Shown piece after piece: positions 49,875 to 60,381 of a stretch of DNA of 64,000 nucleotides (position 1 is the stretch's first letter; every line of letters begins with the position of its first letter). The notes below the pieces were generated by a model. The model saw only the letters and a program-made list of their open reading frames with translations. It was not told where the DNA came from and ran no database searches. Both the position numbers and the translations under genes were made by a program. The DNA is taken from positions 1-64,000 of the forward strand of contig JAEMSV010000003.1 of NCBI GenBank assembly GCA_016462625.1, in the 5' to 3' direction. This DNA comes from Solirubrobacteraceae bacterium. Lineage in GTDB: Bacteria; Actinomycetota; Thermoleophilia; Solirubrobacterales; Solirubrobacteraceae.

Positions 49875-52503
49875 GCGGGGCGACCGCCCAGTCCAGCGCG
49901 CGCCCGGCCGTCGCGGTGGCGGTGAAGCGCAGCGCCTTGTCCGTGTGCGTCACGGGCACTGCAACGCCATCGACCCACGCCGTCCACCTCGGTGCGTCGG
50001 TGGGTGGGGTGACCTCAAACGTCACCTGCCCATCGCCGAGCGGGCGCACGTAGCCGCGCAGGGTCGCGCCGTCCCGCGCGACCCCGGCGCCGCCGAGCCG
50101 GACGCTCCAGCGCCTGAGCGGGATCGCGGGCCGGATGCGATAGCCGTCGCGTGTCCCGTCGACACCGGCGAGTTTGAGCAGGCCCATGACGTTCCACGCG
50201 TGCGGGTGGGTGTTGTACCCGGCGTACTCGGTGCCGAGCGGCCAGCGCAGCGCGCAGAACTCGGGGGTCGGGCTGAACGGCGCGTCGCACACGTCATCGC
50301 TGTTCGTCACGCCGTTCCAGGTCTCGGGAAACGCCTCCGCGTGCGCCGTCAGCGTGTTCCGACGCCACTCGTCGAAGGCCTTCGCCTCCATGCCGGGCAG
50401 GCGTGCCAGCGCCCAGACCAGCGAACCGTTCAGCGAGTACCACACACCGGCCTGCGTCGCACTCCCGTCCGCACCGCCCTTGGATGGGTACAGCCAGTTG
50501 CGCTCGGTGACGTCCGGGTCGTTCGCCGCGGGCGAGATCGAGCTGCCGATCTTCGATGAGCCGGTGAGAAAGCGCTCGATGTTCGCCAGCAGCGTGCGGG
50601 TCTGCTCGGCGTCCGGCGCGCCGGCCAGCAGCGCCCACGGCTGCGGCTCTTCGATGATCACCCCGCGGCCGATCTGCCGGCTGCCGGCGTACGCACGCGC
50701 GTACCAGCCGCGGCCTGTCCACTCACTGCGCAGCTGGCGCAGGACCTGGTCCGCTCGGGTGCGGACCTCCGCGGCGAACGCGGTGTCGCCCTTGAGATCG
50801 GCGAGCTCGGCGAGGCGCGGGTAGGCGAACGCGACCTGTGCGGTGATGAGCACCGACTCGGTCATCGGCAGATGCAGCGCCGACAGGTCGGACCAGTCGC
50901 CGGTCAGCCCCCAGTAGTTGCCGTTGGGTGCGCCCCGCAGCGATTCCTGGTGGCGGTAGGCGAGCTTGAGATGCTCCCACGCCGTCGCCTCGCCCTTCCA
51001 CCCTTGGTTGACCGCCGCGAGATAGGGGATCCGCTCATCGAGGAAGTCGACGTCACGGGTGCCCATGACGTACTCGGCGGCGGCGTTGATCAGCCAGAAG
51101 CTGAAGTCCGACGAGATGCCCTCGAAGTCCGCGCGCGTGCAGTGCGGACCCATCCCGTATGGCACCATGCCGGACCTTGGCTCCTGCTCCTGCATCGAGT
51201 AGCGCAGGACCTGACCGGTGATCCAGGGCTCGGCGTACGTCATCGGCAACGCGAACTGCAGCGGGTCTCGGAACGCGACCGACTGCCCGTAGGCGTACTG
51301 GTACCAGTTGCCCTGCGTGATGATGTGGTGGCCGCACTCCTCCTCCCATTGCGTCGAGCGACGCAGGTTGTAGGCGTTCCACTGGACCTCGCGCGCGAGG
51401 TGGCGCAGCTCGGGGCCAAGGTCAGCGGTCGGCAACCATGCGCGCCACGCTGCGGCAGTGCTCCGCAGCGTGTTCGGCTGTGCGGCAGCAGCGCCGACGT
51501 GTCTGGTGATCGCTGCGTCGTGGTCGACTCCGTAGAGGTAGCGCAGCGTGATCTCACCGTTCGGCGGAAGCGTGACCGGCGATCGCAGCGCGAACATCGT
51601 TCGGCCCACCTGCGTGGGCAGGGCAGGGGAGGCAAGTGAATTGCGCGCCCGGTCGGCGGCGACTGCGGCCGGGGTTGCACGGGTGCCGGCGCCGAAGAAC
51701 GTTCCGGTGTTCGTCTCGTATCCACTGACCGGAGTGCCGGGGAGGGCGGCCAGGAAGATGGACTGTGGACGACGGTCGAGCGGATCGATCTGCCGGACCC
51801 GCAGGGTCCGGCCGGCGCCGTCGTACCACGGGCGCTGCAGACCGCGCTGAATGCGCAGGAACTGGTCGTACGGGTTGACGTCCCAGTACTCCCACCAGGT
51901 CACGGGTCGGGCGCGGTCGGTCCGGTTGCGCAGCGTGACCTCGTGGACGATGCCGGGTGTGTCGCCGAAGGGCGTCGTCAGTGCCTCCGAGACGTCGACG
52001 CCGGCAGTCCGGGTTTGATGGCTCGCGTAGCCGACCCCGAAGCGCCTCGGAGTGTCGTTTCCCGCCGGGCGGTCCAGCCAGAACGTGCTCGTGGTAGATG
52101 CGCCGTCGCGCAGCCATCCGAACCCGCCGCCGAAGTGGCGGCGAGCCGGGTCGTAGCGGTTCGCCCACATCGACACCCGGGATTGGTTCCACAGCTGGGT
52201 GTAGCCGTCAGCGTGCGCGTCGGCGGTGACCGCGTCGTTGCCGATCTGGTGCCACGCGTCGCGCTTGTCGTTCAGCTCGATGCGCGGGGCGCGCAGATCG
52301 GTCGTGTGGTCGATCTCGTAGTCGTATGCGGGCAATCCGAAGTCGTCGACGACCCAGTGCCCGAAGGCGCCGCTGCCGACCGTCGAATCGATGGCGGGGG
52401 CGCGCGTGTCGGCGGACAGCGGCGCTGGGCCATCGGCACGGGCGAGCGCCGCCGGACATACGAGCGCGAGCGCGAGGACGAGGACGAGGCGGGGCAGAGT
52501 CAT
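49846..52503 (-). CDS. Secreted GH94/GH36-like glycosidase or phosphorylase
   Basis: 885 residues from ATG 52503, giving the signal peptide TLPRLVLVLALALVCPAALARADG. An N-terminal beta-sandwich (RDGASTTSTFWLDRP, EVTLRNRTDRARPVTWWEYWDVNP) is followed by an alpha/alpha barrel with YGQSVAFRDPLQFALP, the GLTGDWSDLSALH segment that aligns with the GDWND catalytic-Asp motif of GH94 phosphorylases, and EEPQPWALL. A small beta domain closes the protein. GH94 enzymes are usually cytoplasmic; secretion argues for a hydrolase acting on external glucans. No transporter is nearby. Confidence 0.8.
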   Translation of the reverse strand: MTLPRLVLVLALALVCPAALARADGPAPLSADTRAPAIDSTVGSGAFGHWVVDDFGLPAYDYEIDHTTDLRAPRIELNDKRDAWHQIGNDAVTADAHADGYTQLWNQSRVSMWANRYDPARRHFGGGFGWLRDGASTTSTFWLDRPAGNDTPRRFGVGYASHQTRTAGVDVSEALTTPFGDTPGIVHEVTLRNRTDRARPVTWWEYWDVNPYDQFLRIQRGLQRPWYDGAGRTLRVRQIDPLDRRPQSIFLAALPGTPVSGYETNTGTFFGAGTRATPAAVAADRARNSLASPALPTQVGRTMFALRSPVTLPPNGEITLRYLYGVDHDAAITRHVGAAAAQPNTLRSTAAAWRAWLPTADLGPELRHLAREVQWNAYNLRRSTQWEEECGHHIITQGNWYQYAYGQSVAFRDPLQFALPMTYAEPWITGQVLRYSMQEQEPRSGMVPYGMGPHCTRADFEGISSDFSFWLINAAAEYVMGTRDVDFLDERIPYLAAVNQGWKGEATAWEHLKLAYRHQESLRGAPNGNYWGLTGDWSDLSALHLPMTESVLITAQVAFAYPRLAELADLKGDTAFAAEVRTRADQVLRQLRSEWTGRGWYARAYAGSRQIGRGVIIEEPQPWALLAGAPDAEQTRTLLANIERFLTGSSKIGSSISPAANDPDVTERNWLYPSKGGADGSATQAGVWYSLNGSLVWALARLPGMEAKAFDEWRRNTLTAHAEAFPETWNGVTNSDDVCDAPFSPTPEFCALRWPLGTEYAGYNTHPHAWNVMGLLKLAGVDGTRDGYRIRPAIPLRRWSVRLGGAGVARDGATLRGYVRPLGDGQVTFEVTPPTDAPRWTAWVDGVAVPVTHTDKALRFTATATAGRALDWAVAPLTPAAAGAA

Positions 52504-52520
52504 CCGCGCAACGTCCCATC

Positions 52521-52538
52521 TGACAGGATCGTCTGTCA
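52521..52538. promoter_or_regulatory. TGACAG-N6-CTGTCA inverted repeat
   Basis: Perfect half-sites TGACAG (52521-52526) and CTGTCA (52533-52538) in the gap between the glycosidase start and the DUF2236/TetR operon. A minus-strand TTGACA (52539-52534) overlaps the right half. A candidate operator for the TetR at 53560. Confidence 0.55.
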
Positions 52539-52630
52539 ACTATCGGGATGGCCCCTTGACGGCGTGATAGGGATTAATGGTACGTTCAGAACCCAACTCG
52601 TACCTCTCGTACAGTTCCCTGGAGAACAGC

Positions 52631-53560
52631 ATGCCCAAGCCCGTCAAGCAGTGGATCGTCGATGAATACGCGGCGATCGTCGGCCGGCACGACAACCCGC
52701 GGCTCTTCGGCGGTCCGGCGGGTGATCCTGGACTCCTCGGGCCCGACAGCATCTCCTGGCGCATTCACGCCGACGTCTCCTCGGTGGCCATCGCGGGTGC
52801 GGGCGCGATCACCATGGAGATCCTGCACCCGTCGGTCATGGCCGGCGTGCACGACATGTCGTCGTATCGAGAGGACCCGTTCCGGCGTGCGCGGACGACC
52901 GCGGGCTACGTGATTACGACGACCTTCGGCAGCACGCAGGCCGCGACGAACATGATCAATGCGGTCCGCGGGATCCACGGGAAGATCAACGGGACCCGCC
53001 CTGACGGCATCCCGTTCCGCGCGTTGGACCCCAAGCTCATCGGCTGGGTCCACACGTGCATTCCCTGGGGGATCATGCTCGCCTACGACCGCTACTGCCG
53101 GCCACTGAGCGTGGCCGAGCGCGACCAGTACCTGGCCGAGCAAGCGATCATCGGCCGCCTCGGCGGCGCGGAGGACATCCCCGAGACGTACGCCGAGTTG
53201 CTCGACTACGTGGAGGCGATGCGGCCGAACCTCGCGGTCAACGAGCAGACCCGGACGTTCTTCGAGTTCATGCTCACGGCGCCGTTCGGTCCGAGTCTCC
53301 CCGACCCGGTCGCGGACCGCATCAAGCTGCTGAGCGTGCACGCCTCGATGTCGCTCCAGCCGGACTGGGCGCGCGATCTCACCGGTTTCCACCACGGGGA
53401 GCTCGTCCAACGGGCCGTCGTCGAGCCCTACCTGCAGCTCATCGCACGCGGGCTGCGCTGGGGGTGCGGCACGCCTCCGTACAAGGCAATGGCAGAGGCC
53501 CGAATGCGCGGCTCCGCACCGATGACCCCGAAGGTCGCGTCCCAGCCGGTGGCCGCGTAG
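52631..53560 (+). CDS. DUF2236 / MpaB-like oxygenase-fold protein (copy 2)
   Basis: 309 residues from ATG 52631 with GGAG 6 bp before; the frame from 52577 is less likely. FGSTQAATNMINAVRGIHGKINGTRPDGIPFRALDPKLIGWVHTCIPWGIMLAYDRY is the family core, with the GIHGKINGT His expected to bind haem. It is only distantly similar to the copy at 9507. The TAG stop overlaps the GTG start of the TetR gene by one base. Confidence 0.87.
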   Translation: MPKPVKQWIVDEYAAIVGRHDNPRLFGGPAGDPGLLGPDSISWRIHADVSSVAIAGAGAITMEILHPSVMAGVHDMSSYREDPFRRARTTAGYVITTTFGSTQAATNMINAVRGIHGKINGTRPDGIPFRALDPKLIGWVHTCIPWGIMLAYDRYCRPLSVAERDQYLAEQAIIGRLGGAEDIPETYAELLDYVEAMRPNLAVNEQTRTFFEFMLTAPFGPSLPDPVADRIKLLSVHASMSLQPDWARDLTGFHHGELVQRAVVEPYLQLIARGLRWGCGTPPYKAMAEARMRGSAPMTPKVASQPVAA

Positions 53561-54213
53561 TGCCGGCTGATCTCGCCACGCTCGTGTCGCGGGCGTTCGT
53601 CGCGCCCCCGGCCGACGACGTGAGTGATGCGACACGTATGCGAATCCTCGATGCGGCTCTTCACGAGGCGGCGTCGGTCGGCATCGGCCGCGTGCGCATG
53701 GACGATGTCGTGCAGCGAAGCGGGCTCGGCCGCAACACCGTCTACCGCCGCTTCTCCAAGCGAGACGAGCTCATCGACGCCCTCGTCGTGCGCGAGTGCC
53801 AGCGGTTCTTCGCCGCAGTCGCCACAGGCCTGGCCGGCGATGAGGCGGCCGAGGGGCGGATGGCCATGGGCTTCGTGGCGGCGATGTCCTTCGTGCGCAG
53901 GCACCCACTGCTGCGGCGGGTCGCCGAGTCCGACCCAGGCGCTGCCATGGCGACGGCGTCTGCCAACGAGCGGCTTGTGCTGAACCTGGGAAGGGGGTTC
54001 ATCGCGGGCCAGCTTCGTCACGAGCTGCCCGACGCCGATCAGCGTGCCATCGACCGGACCGCCGACCTGGTGGCTCGGCTGTTTCTCACCTACGTCGCAC
54101 TCCCTCCCGACGACCCGGATCCCCGCGATGAATCGGAGCTGCACGCGTACGCATGCGACGTGCTTGCTCCGGTCATCGCGGCCGGTGTCGGTGGACCGGG
54201 AGCTCTCGCATGA
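53560..54213 (+). CDS. TetR-family regulator in the DUF2236 operon
   Basis: 217 residues from a GTG sharing a base with the upstream stop. ATRMRILDAALHEAASVGIGRVRMDDVVQRSGLGRNTVYRRFSKRDELIDALVVRECQRFF is the TetR domain; the rest is helical. Its end overlaps the next start by 4 bp, so three genes are translated together. The longer frame back to 53056 is antisense-like and rejected. Confidence 0.87.
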   Translation: MPADLATLVSRAFVAPPADDVSDATRMRILDAALHEAASVGIGRVRMDDVVQRSGLGRNTVYRRFSKRDELIDALVVRECQRFFAAVATGLAGDEAAEGRMAMGFVAAMSFVRRHPLLRRVAESDPGAAMATASANERLVLNLGRGFIAGQLRHELPDADQRAIDRTADLVARLFLTYVALPPDDPDPRDESELHAYACDVLAPVIAAGVGGPGALA

Positions 54214-55424
54214 GCCGGGATTGCCTTCTGCGGGTCTGCCTCGCCGGGCTCGCCGTCGTGTTCCTCTTTCCCGCCTCGGCAGGCGCCGCACGTCTGTCCT
54301 TCGCGATGGGCGAGGATCTCGTCTCCGGTGCCAGCCCTTTGGATGACCCGCCGGCGGGCACCTACTACACGGACGCCCGCTCGCGATTCGGCGGCGACGC
54401 CGCGGAGAACGCAGCACTCGACGCCGTGCAAGCCGGTGGAGCGACGCTGACCTTCCACCTCCGTCACCACCGCGATTTCGGCTCGGTTCCAAGCGATGTC
54501 GCGAGCGCCAATCGGGCGGACGCCCTGCCGACGATCCGCAAGATCGAGGAGAGGGGGATCCCATGGACAGCTTGGCTGACCGTGCCGTACAGCGACGGGT
54601 ACTGGACGACCGAGCGCAACGGCCCACAGACGCTCGCCGCGGTTCGCGACTTCGACGCCTGGGCGCGAGCCAACGGGCTGGCGCCGAGCGGCGTCTCTCT
54701 GGACCTCGAATCATCCACCGCGGACACGAAGACGTTCGCTCGTGCGTTCCGCGACCCGTTTGCGACGGCACGCACGATGACCCGAAACCTCGGCCCGAAC
54801 CGCCAATGTGTGGCCGCCCGCTACCTGCGCGACGAGGTGGTCGGCTGGCTGCGACGTCACGGGTATTCGGTCGTGGCGTCCGTGCATCCGTGGGTGGTCG
54901 ATGACGTGCGGAATCGTGACCTGGCGATCTCAGACGCGATGAACCTGCCGGTCGTGATGCCGGGGGAGTTCGACAGCGTCGGGGTGATGGCCATGCGCAG
55001 CGTCTTCACGGGCGGCGGCCTGCCTGATCCGGGGCCGACGCTGCAGAGCTCGTACGGCCGTGACGCGCGACGGGCGTTCGGTGACAGCGCCCATCTCGTC
55101 CTCGGCGTCCCGGGCTTTGGGCCGTACGGCGGCCCGGGTGGACTGCGCGCCCTGATCGGCGATCTGCGCACGGCGGCTGCCAGCACCACCGGCTCTGTCG
55201 GCCTGTTCTCGCTGGAGACCGTCGTCCGCGCGTATGGCGGCCCAGCCGCGATCGGCCAGCTGATCGCCGCAACTGAGGATCCGCTGCCCGGCACCGCGTC
55301 CCGGCCGCCGAGCGCTGCGACTCGCTTTGACCGCGCTGTCTACCAGGCGCTCGATGGCGTGCTCGGCCCGCTCACGCGCGTCGCCGCCGGGCGGCCGCCG
55401 ACCCGATGGCCCAATCCCTGCTGA
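54210..55424 (+). CDS. Secreted protein of unknown family, possible TIM-barrel hydrolase
   Basis: 404 residues from ATG 54210 with a signal peptide (CLLRVCLAGLAVVFLFPASAGAA). The mature part alternates strands and helices: ALPTIRKIEERGIPWTAWLTVPYSDGYW, PSGVSLDLESSTADTK, YSVVASVHPWVVDD, HLVLGVPGFGPYGGPGGL. Asp/Glu at the end of a strand (SLDLES) resembles glycosidase barrels, but no family signature is certain. Third gene in the DUF2236-TetR operon. Confidence 0.75.
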   Translation: MSRDCLLRVCLAGLAVVFLFPASAGAARLSFAMGEDLVSGASPLDDPPAGTYYTDARSRFGGDAAENAALDAVQAGGATLTFHLRHHRDFGSVPSDVASANRADALPTIRKIEERGIPWTAWLTVPYSDGYWTTERNGPQTLAAVRDFDAWARANGLAPSGVSLDLESSTADTKTFARAFRDPFATARTMTRNLGPNRQCVAARYLRDEVVGWLRRHGYSVVASVHPWVVDDVRNRDLAISDAMNLPVVMPGEFDSVGVMAMRSVFTGGGLPDPGPTLQSSYGRDARRAFGDSAHLVLGVPGFGPYGGPGGLRALIGDLRTAAASTTGSVGLFSLETVVRAYGGPAAIGQLIAATEDPLPGTASRPPSAATRFDRAVYQALDGVLGPLTRVAAGRPPTRWPNPC

Positions 55425-55452
55425 GCGAGGGGTGATCGGGAGGCGAGCGGCT

Positions 55453-56457
<1,005 letters not shown>

Positions 56458-56565
56458 TCACGAGGTATCGGTCCCTCGGAGGCGGTCATGAAGGAGCCGC
56501 GGGCCGCGCTGGCCACCAGTAGGTCGGCGTAGATAGATGCAGAGCAGCATGTTATTGTCGCCCCG

Positions 56566-57522
56566 ATGGGGAGACGAGGATGTGTGTCCGCGGCCGCCGC
56601 AGCCGTCGCTGCGTGCCTGGCGCTCACGGCGAGTGACGCGTCGGCCGCGCTGCCGACCTGCCCGGGGGTGGGCGCGAAGCAGTCGCTCGTCCGTGAGCCG
56701 GGCCAGCTCGAGTCGGCCGCCTTCGATGCGGAGGGTCACCTGCTCTACACCAACCAGAGCCGCCGCCAGGTGCGCGCGCTCGACGCCCCCGGCGCGGCCA
56801 CGCGGACGGTCGCGGTTGGCATTGACAGCCCGGGCGGCCTGGTGCTCGAGCCCGGCGGGACGATGCTCGTCGGTCAGGGCAACAGCGTCGGCGGGTTGCT
56901 CGCGCCGGCGACCGGTCTCGCGCGTCTGATCCGCTTTGACCCGGAGACGGGGGAGAAGACGACCTATGCGCGTGGTCTGTCGATGACCAACGGGGTGGTT
57001 CGCGCGGCCGATGGGACCGTGTACGCCTCCGACGACTTTGTCGGCAGTCTCGATCGGGTCTCGCCCGAGGGCAGGGTGCAGCGCGGCTGGTATCGCGCGA
57101 CCGACACGAACGGGTTGGCGCTCTCGGCCGACGGCAAGACACTGTTTGCCAACCGCTCGTTCGGGGCGACGCGCGTCATGGCGATCGACACCGTCACCGG
57201 CGCGCACCGGGTGCACTGGAAGCCGCCGGCGTCGCAGTCGTGGGTGCTGCTCGACGACCTCGATATCGACGCGGCCGGGAACCTCTACGCCAACGCGTAC
57301 CTCGCGGGCGAGGTCTGGCGGATCGCGCCCGGCGGCTCGGCGTGCGCGCTCGCCCGGGGGCTCCTGACGGCGGCGGGCATCACGCTGGGCTCGAGCGGCG
57401 CGGGCTTCTCGCCGACGAGCGCGTTCGTGACGACGCACACGGGGTCGGTCGTCGAGATCCCGCGGGCCGTCCCGGCTGGGCGAAGCGTCGCGGCTGGTCT
57501 CCCGCCCTCGGTCGCGGGCTGA
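56566..57522 (+). CDS. Secreted SMP-30/gluconolactonase-like beta-propeller
   Basis: 318 residues with a signal peptide ending at DASAA. Repeated blades with the D-x-x-G-x-L-Y/T-x-N pattern: SAAFDAEGHLLYTNQ, GLVLEPGGTMLVGQG, GVVRAADGTVYASDD, GLALSADGKTLFAN, DLDIDAAGNLYANAY. Metal-binding Asn/Asp residues typical of SMP-30 lactonases appear in TNGLALSADG and DDLDID. An esterase/lactonase or binding function outside the cell is possible. Confidence 0.8.
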   Translation: MGRRGCVSAAAAAVAACLALTASDASAALPTCPGVGAKQSLVREPGQLESAAFDAEGHLLYTNQSRRQVRALDAPGAATRTVAVGIDSPGGLVLEPGGTMLVGQGNSVGGLLAPATGLARLIRFDPETGEKTTYARGLSMTNGVVRAADGTVYASDDFVGSLDRVSPEGRVQRGWYRATDTNGLALSADGKTLFANRSFGATRVMAIDTVTGAHRVHWKPPASQSWVLLDDLDIDAAGNLYANAYLAGEVWRIAPGGSACALARGLLTAAGITLGSSGAGFSPTSAFVTTHTGSVVEIPRAVPAGRSVAAGLPPSVAG

Positions 57523-57849
57523 CGCTCGCTGCTCGACCGCCACCCAACGGGCGGACTACTGCCGCGCCGCTGGTCGTGGCCGAAGCGCCCGGTTGCTGCT
57601 CTGGCGAACAGCCACCGGACCGATCGAGCCTCGCGAACCTCGAACGGCAACCCTCGGGAGGCGCCGATCGAGTGGATGACGCTCGACCGTGTTGCGGCGT
57701 GGCTGCCGGAGGTCCTCGCGCTGTACCGACGCCCCGTCGGGCGCAGACCATGGACCATCCGTTGGTTTGGGGAAGGGCCCTTGCGACGGTTGGCTACCGG
57801 CGGGCGCAAAGCTGCACCGAGTCGCCAGGATCACCGACACAGGGGATGC
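57523..57849. other. Intergenic region, no gene seen
   Basis: About 330 bp between the propeller gene and the double GGDEF gene. The frame of the next gene is open from 57676, but it lacks a ribosome site and has atypical composition. I see no repeat or RNA gene here. Confidence 0.4.
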
Positions 57850-60051
57850 ATGGATGCGATCCGCCTTCTGTATCGCGACGACGCGGAGCGTGAGCGGCTG
57901 CGCGATATGAGCAACCGCCTGGCGCGGGTGCAGCTGTGTGCGCTCGCGATCTTGCTGGTGGCCGCCGTCGTGGCGGTGCCGGTCTACGGCTGGCTTCAGC
58001 TCATCCCGCTGGCGGCGGCCGGAGCCTTCTTCGCGGTGACGAGGCAGCCGGCGATCCGGTCGCGCGGGGGCGCCTGGTCGTTCTTCGCTGCGTGGGTGTT
58101 CGCACAGCTCATGGTGCTGGTGAGTGTCGGGCTCATGGAGGGTCCGGTGGTGTACGTCCTGTGCGCGCCGATCTTTCCGATGCTGCTGGCGGCCACGGCC
58201 TTCCGTCGGGCGACGGTGGTCGCCGGTGCCGTCGGGACCGTGGTCGGCCTCATCGGGGTGACCCTCCTGACCGCACCTGACGAGATCGCGGCGATGCCGC
58301 CGGCGCTCTGGCTTCCAGCGCTGCTGCTGTTCGTCATCACGGTTGCGGCGATGGCCGTGCGGGATGCCGACCTCGTCACCCGCGACGAGGTCGTCGTCGA
58401 TGAGCTGACCGGCCTGCTGAACCGAGTGGCGTTGCAATCCCGGGTCACCGAGCTCACGCACCAGGTGCAGCGGACCCACGAGCGCGTCGCAATCGTCGTC
58501 GCGGATCTCGACCACTTCAAACAGGTCAACGACGAGCACGGCCACGGCGTCGGTGACGAGGTGCTCGTCGCCGCCGCGACCCGGCTCAGCGAGGCCGCGG
58601 GAACCGTTCCGGTGTTCCGCTACGGCGGCGAGGAGTTCGTCGCGGTCCTGACCGGCGCAGACGAACAGGCGGCGTCCGAGCTGGCCGAGCGGATGCGCGA
58701 GGCGGTCGCGCGCTCTGCGCTGGACGGCGTGGATATGACCGCGTCGTTTGGCGTTGCCCTGTCCTCGCCCGATGACGGCTTTGAGTACGGCGCTCTCTTC
58801 GTGGCGGCCGACACCGCGCTCTACCTCGCGAAGGAGGAGGGTCGCGACCGGGTGTGTCTCGCCGGAGCGTCGACGCGTGCGGCCGCGCAGGCGCGTCCGA
58901 ACGACACGACGGAGGGTGGTCAAGCCTCGCGGGTCAATGCCGACCCGGCGGACGGATGGGATGTCCGGATCGTCGATCGTCGCGAGGGCAACTGGCTCGT
59001 GCGCGATGCGATCGAGCGCGCCCATCTCGTCGACCTCACCGTGCGCACCGAGTCGTTCAGTCTGCTCACGAGCGCGCTCGTGACGATCGCGATCCTGTCG
59101 GTCGTCCCGTGGGTCGGCTGGGAGCTGCTCGTCCCGGTCGTGATCAGCGGGATCATCGGGGAGGCCGTCGTCCGACTCACGCCCAGGTTGCGGCGCCCGG
59201 AGTTCGCGTTCCTCGGCGGGTTCATCCTCCTGCAGGTGGGCGCGGCGGTGGCCGTGCTCGTGACGGGCCCATCGATCTTCTTCGGCCTGTCGATCTTCGC
59301 GATCACGATGTTCGGCTGCGGCGCGTCGTTGCCCGCGCGCGGCTCCGCGATCCTCGTCGTCACGGGTGCCGTGGCCCTCGTGGGCTCCTCGCTGTCGGTC
59401 GGGAGCGCCGAGATCCTGGCGAACCCCATGATCGTCGTCTTCCCGGTGGCGCTCATGATCTCGCTCGCGATCGCCGGCTGGGGGATGGGCCACTTCGTGT
59501 CCGAGCTGCGCGTCGCCGCGATCAGCGACGGCCTCACCGGCACGTTGAACCGGGCGGCGCTTGAGGCGCGGCTACCTGAGGTTGCCCACCGTGTGGCCGC
59601 CACGGGTGAGCAGGTCAGCGTGCTCGTCGTCGATCTGGACCGCTTTAAGGCCGTCAACGACGATCACGGCCACAAGGCCGGTGACCGTGTGCTCGCGGAG
59701 GTCGCCTACCGGATGCGCGCCGAGCTACGCACATTCGACTCGATCTACCGCATCGGCGGCGAGGAGTTCGTCGTCCTGCTCCCGGGCACGGACGCGACGA
59801 TGGCGGCGACCGTCGCCGAGCGTGTCCGCGTCGCCGTCGCGCGCGAGCCTGTCGTCGGTATCCCGATGACCGTGTCCGTCGGTGTCGCCGAATCGCGGGT
59901 CGACGAGCGATTTTCGTACGACGAGGTCTTCGCACGCGGAGACGCGGCGCTCCTGACCGCCAAGAGGGAAGGACGCGACCGGGTCGTCGTCGCCGATGTG
60001 ATCGCCGGGAGCCTTCCTGCGATCAGCGATCGCCTGGTTCAGGCGTCCTGA
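57850..60051 (+). CDS. Double diguanylate cyclase: membrane-GGDEF-membrane-GGDEF
   Basis: 733 residues from ATG 57850 with AGGGG just before. First half: about six helices, then DELTGLLNRVAL, DLDHFKQVNDEHGHGVGDEVL and active-site RYGGEEFVAVL. Second half: about six helices (residues 410-550), then DGLTGTLNRAAL, DLDRFKAVNDDHGHKAGDRVL and RIGGEEFVVLLPG. Only the second GGDEF has the RxxD inhibitory site (RTFD). The halves are similar in plan, so the protein arose by duplication and fusion. Both active sites look intact; cyclic di-GMP synthesis from two sensor modules is expected. Confidence 0.9.
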   Translation: MDAIRLLYRDDAERERLRDMSNRLARVQLCALAILLVAAVVAVPVYGWLQLIPLAAAGAFFAVTRQPAIRSRGGAWSFFAAWVFAQLMVLVSVGLMEGPVVYVLCAPIFPMLLAATAFRRATVVAGAVGTVVGLIGVTLLTAPDEIAAMPPALWLPALLLFVITVAAMAVRDADLVTRDEVVVDELTGLLNRVALQSRVTELTHQVQRTHERVAIVVADLDHFKQVNDEHGHGVGDEVLVAAATRLSEAAGTVPVFRYGGEEFVAVLTGADEQAASELAERMREAVARSALDGVDMTASFGVALSSPDDGFEYGALFVAADTALYLAKEEGRDRVCLAGASTRAAAQARPNDTTEGGQASRVNADPADGWDVRIVDRREGNWLVRDAIERAHLVDLTVRTESFSLLTSALVTIAILSVVPWVGWELLVPVVISGIIGEAVVRLTPRLRRPEFAFLGGFILLQVGAAVAVLVTGPSIFFGLSIFAITMFGCGASLPARGSAILVVTGAVALVGSSLSVGSAEILANPMIVVFPVALMISLAIAGWGMGHFVSELRVAAISDGLTGTLNRAALEARLPEVAHRVAATGEQVSVLVVDLDRFKAVNDDHGHKAGDRVLAEVAYRMRAELRTFDSIYRIGGEEFVVLLPGTDATMAATVAERVRVAVAREPVVGIPMTVSVGVAESRVDERFSYDEVFARGDAALLTAKREGRDRVVVADVIAGSLPAISDRLVQAS

Positions 60052-60214
60052 GGCTGCTCAGCGCGACGAACAGGTCGCCCTGGTGCGCGTCCCAGAGCAG
60101 GTCGAGCAGGGTCGGCAGCCGGTCCTCGCCCTGTGGGAGCTCGTCGACGAGGCACGCGATCGTCGCCGCGAGCCGCGCGGTGCGCGTGGCCTCCCGGCGC
60201 TCGGCCTGGGTCAT
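60023..60214 (-). CDS. Small hypothetical protein
   Basis: 63 residues, MTQAERREATRTARLA at the start then a helical run TIACLVDELPQGEDRLPTLLDLLWDAHQGDLFVALSSL. Composition is protein-like and amphipathic. It overlaps the end of the double GGDEF gene by 29 bp on the other strand. No family recognised; it may be an artefact. Confidence 0.4.
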   Translation of the reverse strand: MTQAERREATRTARLAATIACLVDELPQGEDRLPTLLDLLWDAHQGDLFVALSSLRTPEPGDR

Positions 60215-60381
60215 GCGCCGCGACGGGGAGCGGCGTGGCGAAGCTGGCGGCGCTGCGCGGAACGCCTATGTCGCGGCGCGTTGCGGTGCGGTCTGCGCTC
60301 GAGTGCCGAGTCGCCACCTACGCGATAGCGCTTGTATCAGTACGCTGTCGTTCAACTGCTGGGATCCGGGGGGAGACCATC

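Noticed and set aside
57556..59493. A 645-residue minus-strand frame opposite the double GGDEF gene
   Set aside because: Its translation is very rich in Arg, His, Asp and Gly (mirror of GC-rich codons) and has no recognisable domain, while the plus strand has two full GGDEF domains.
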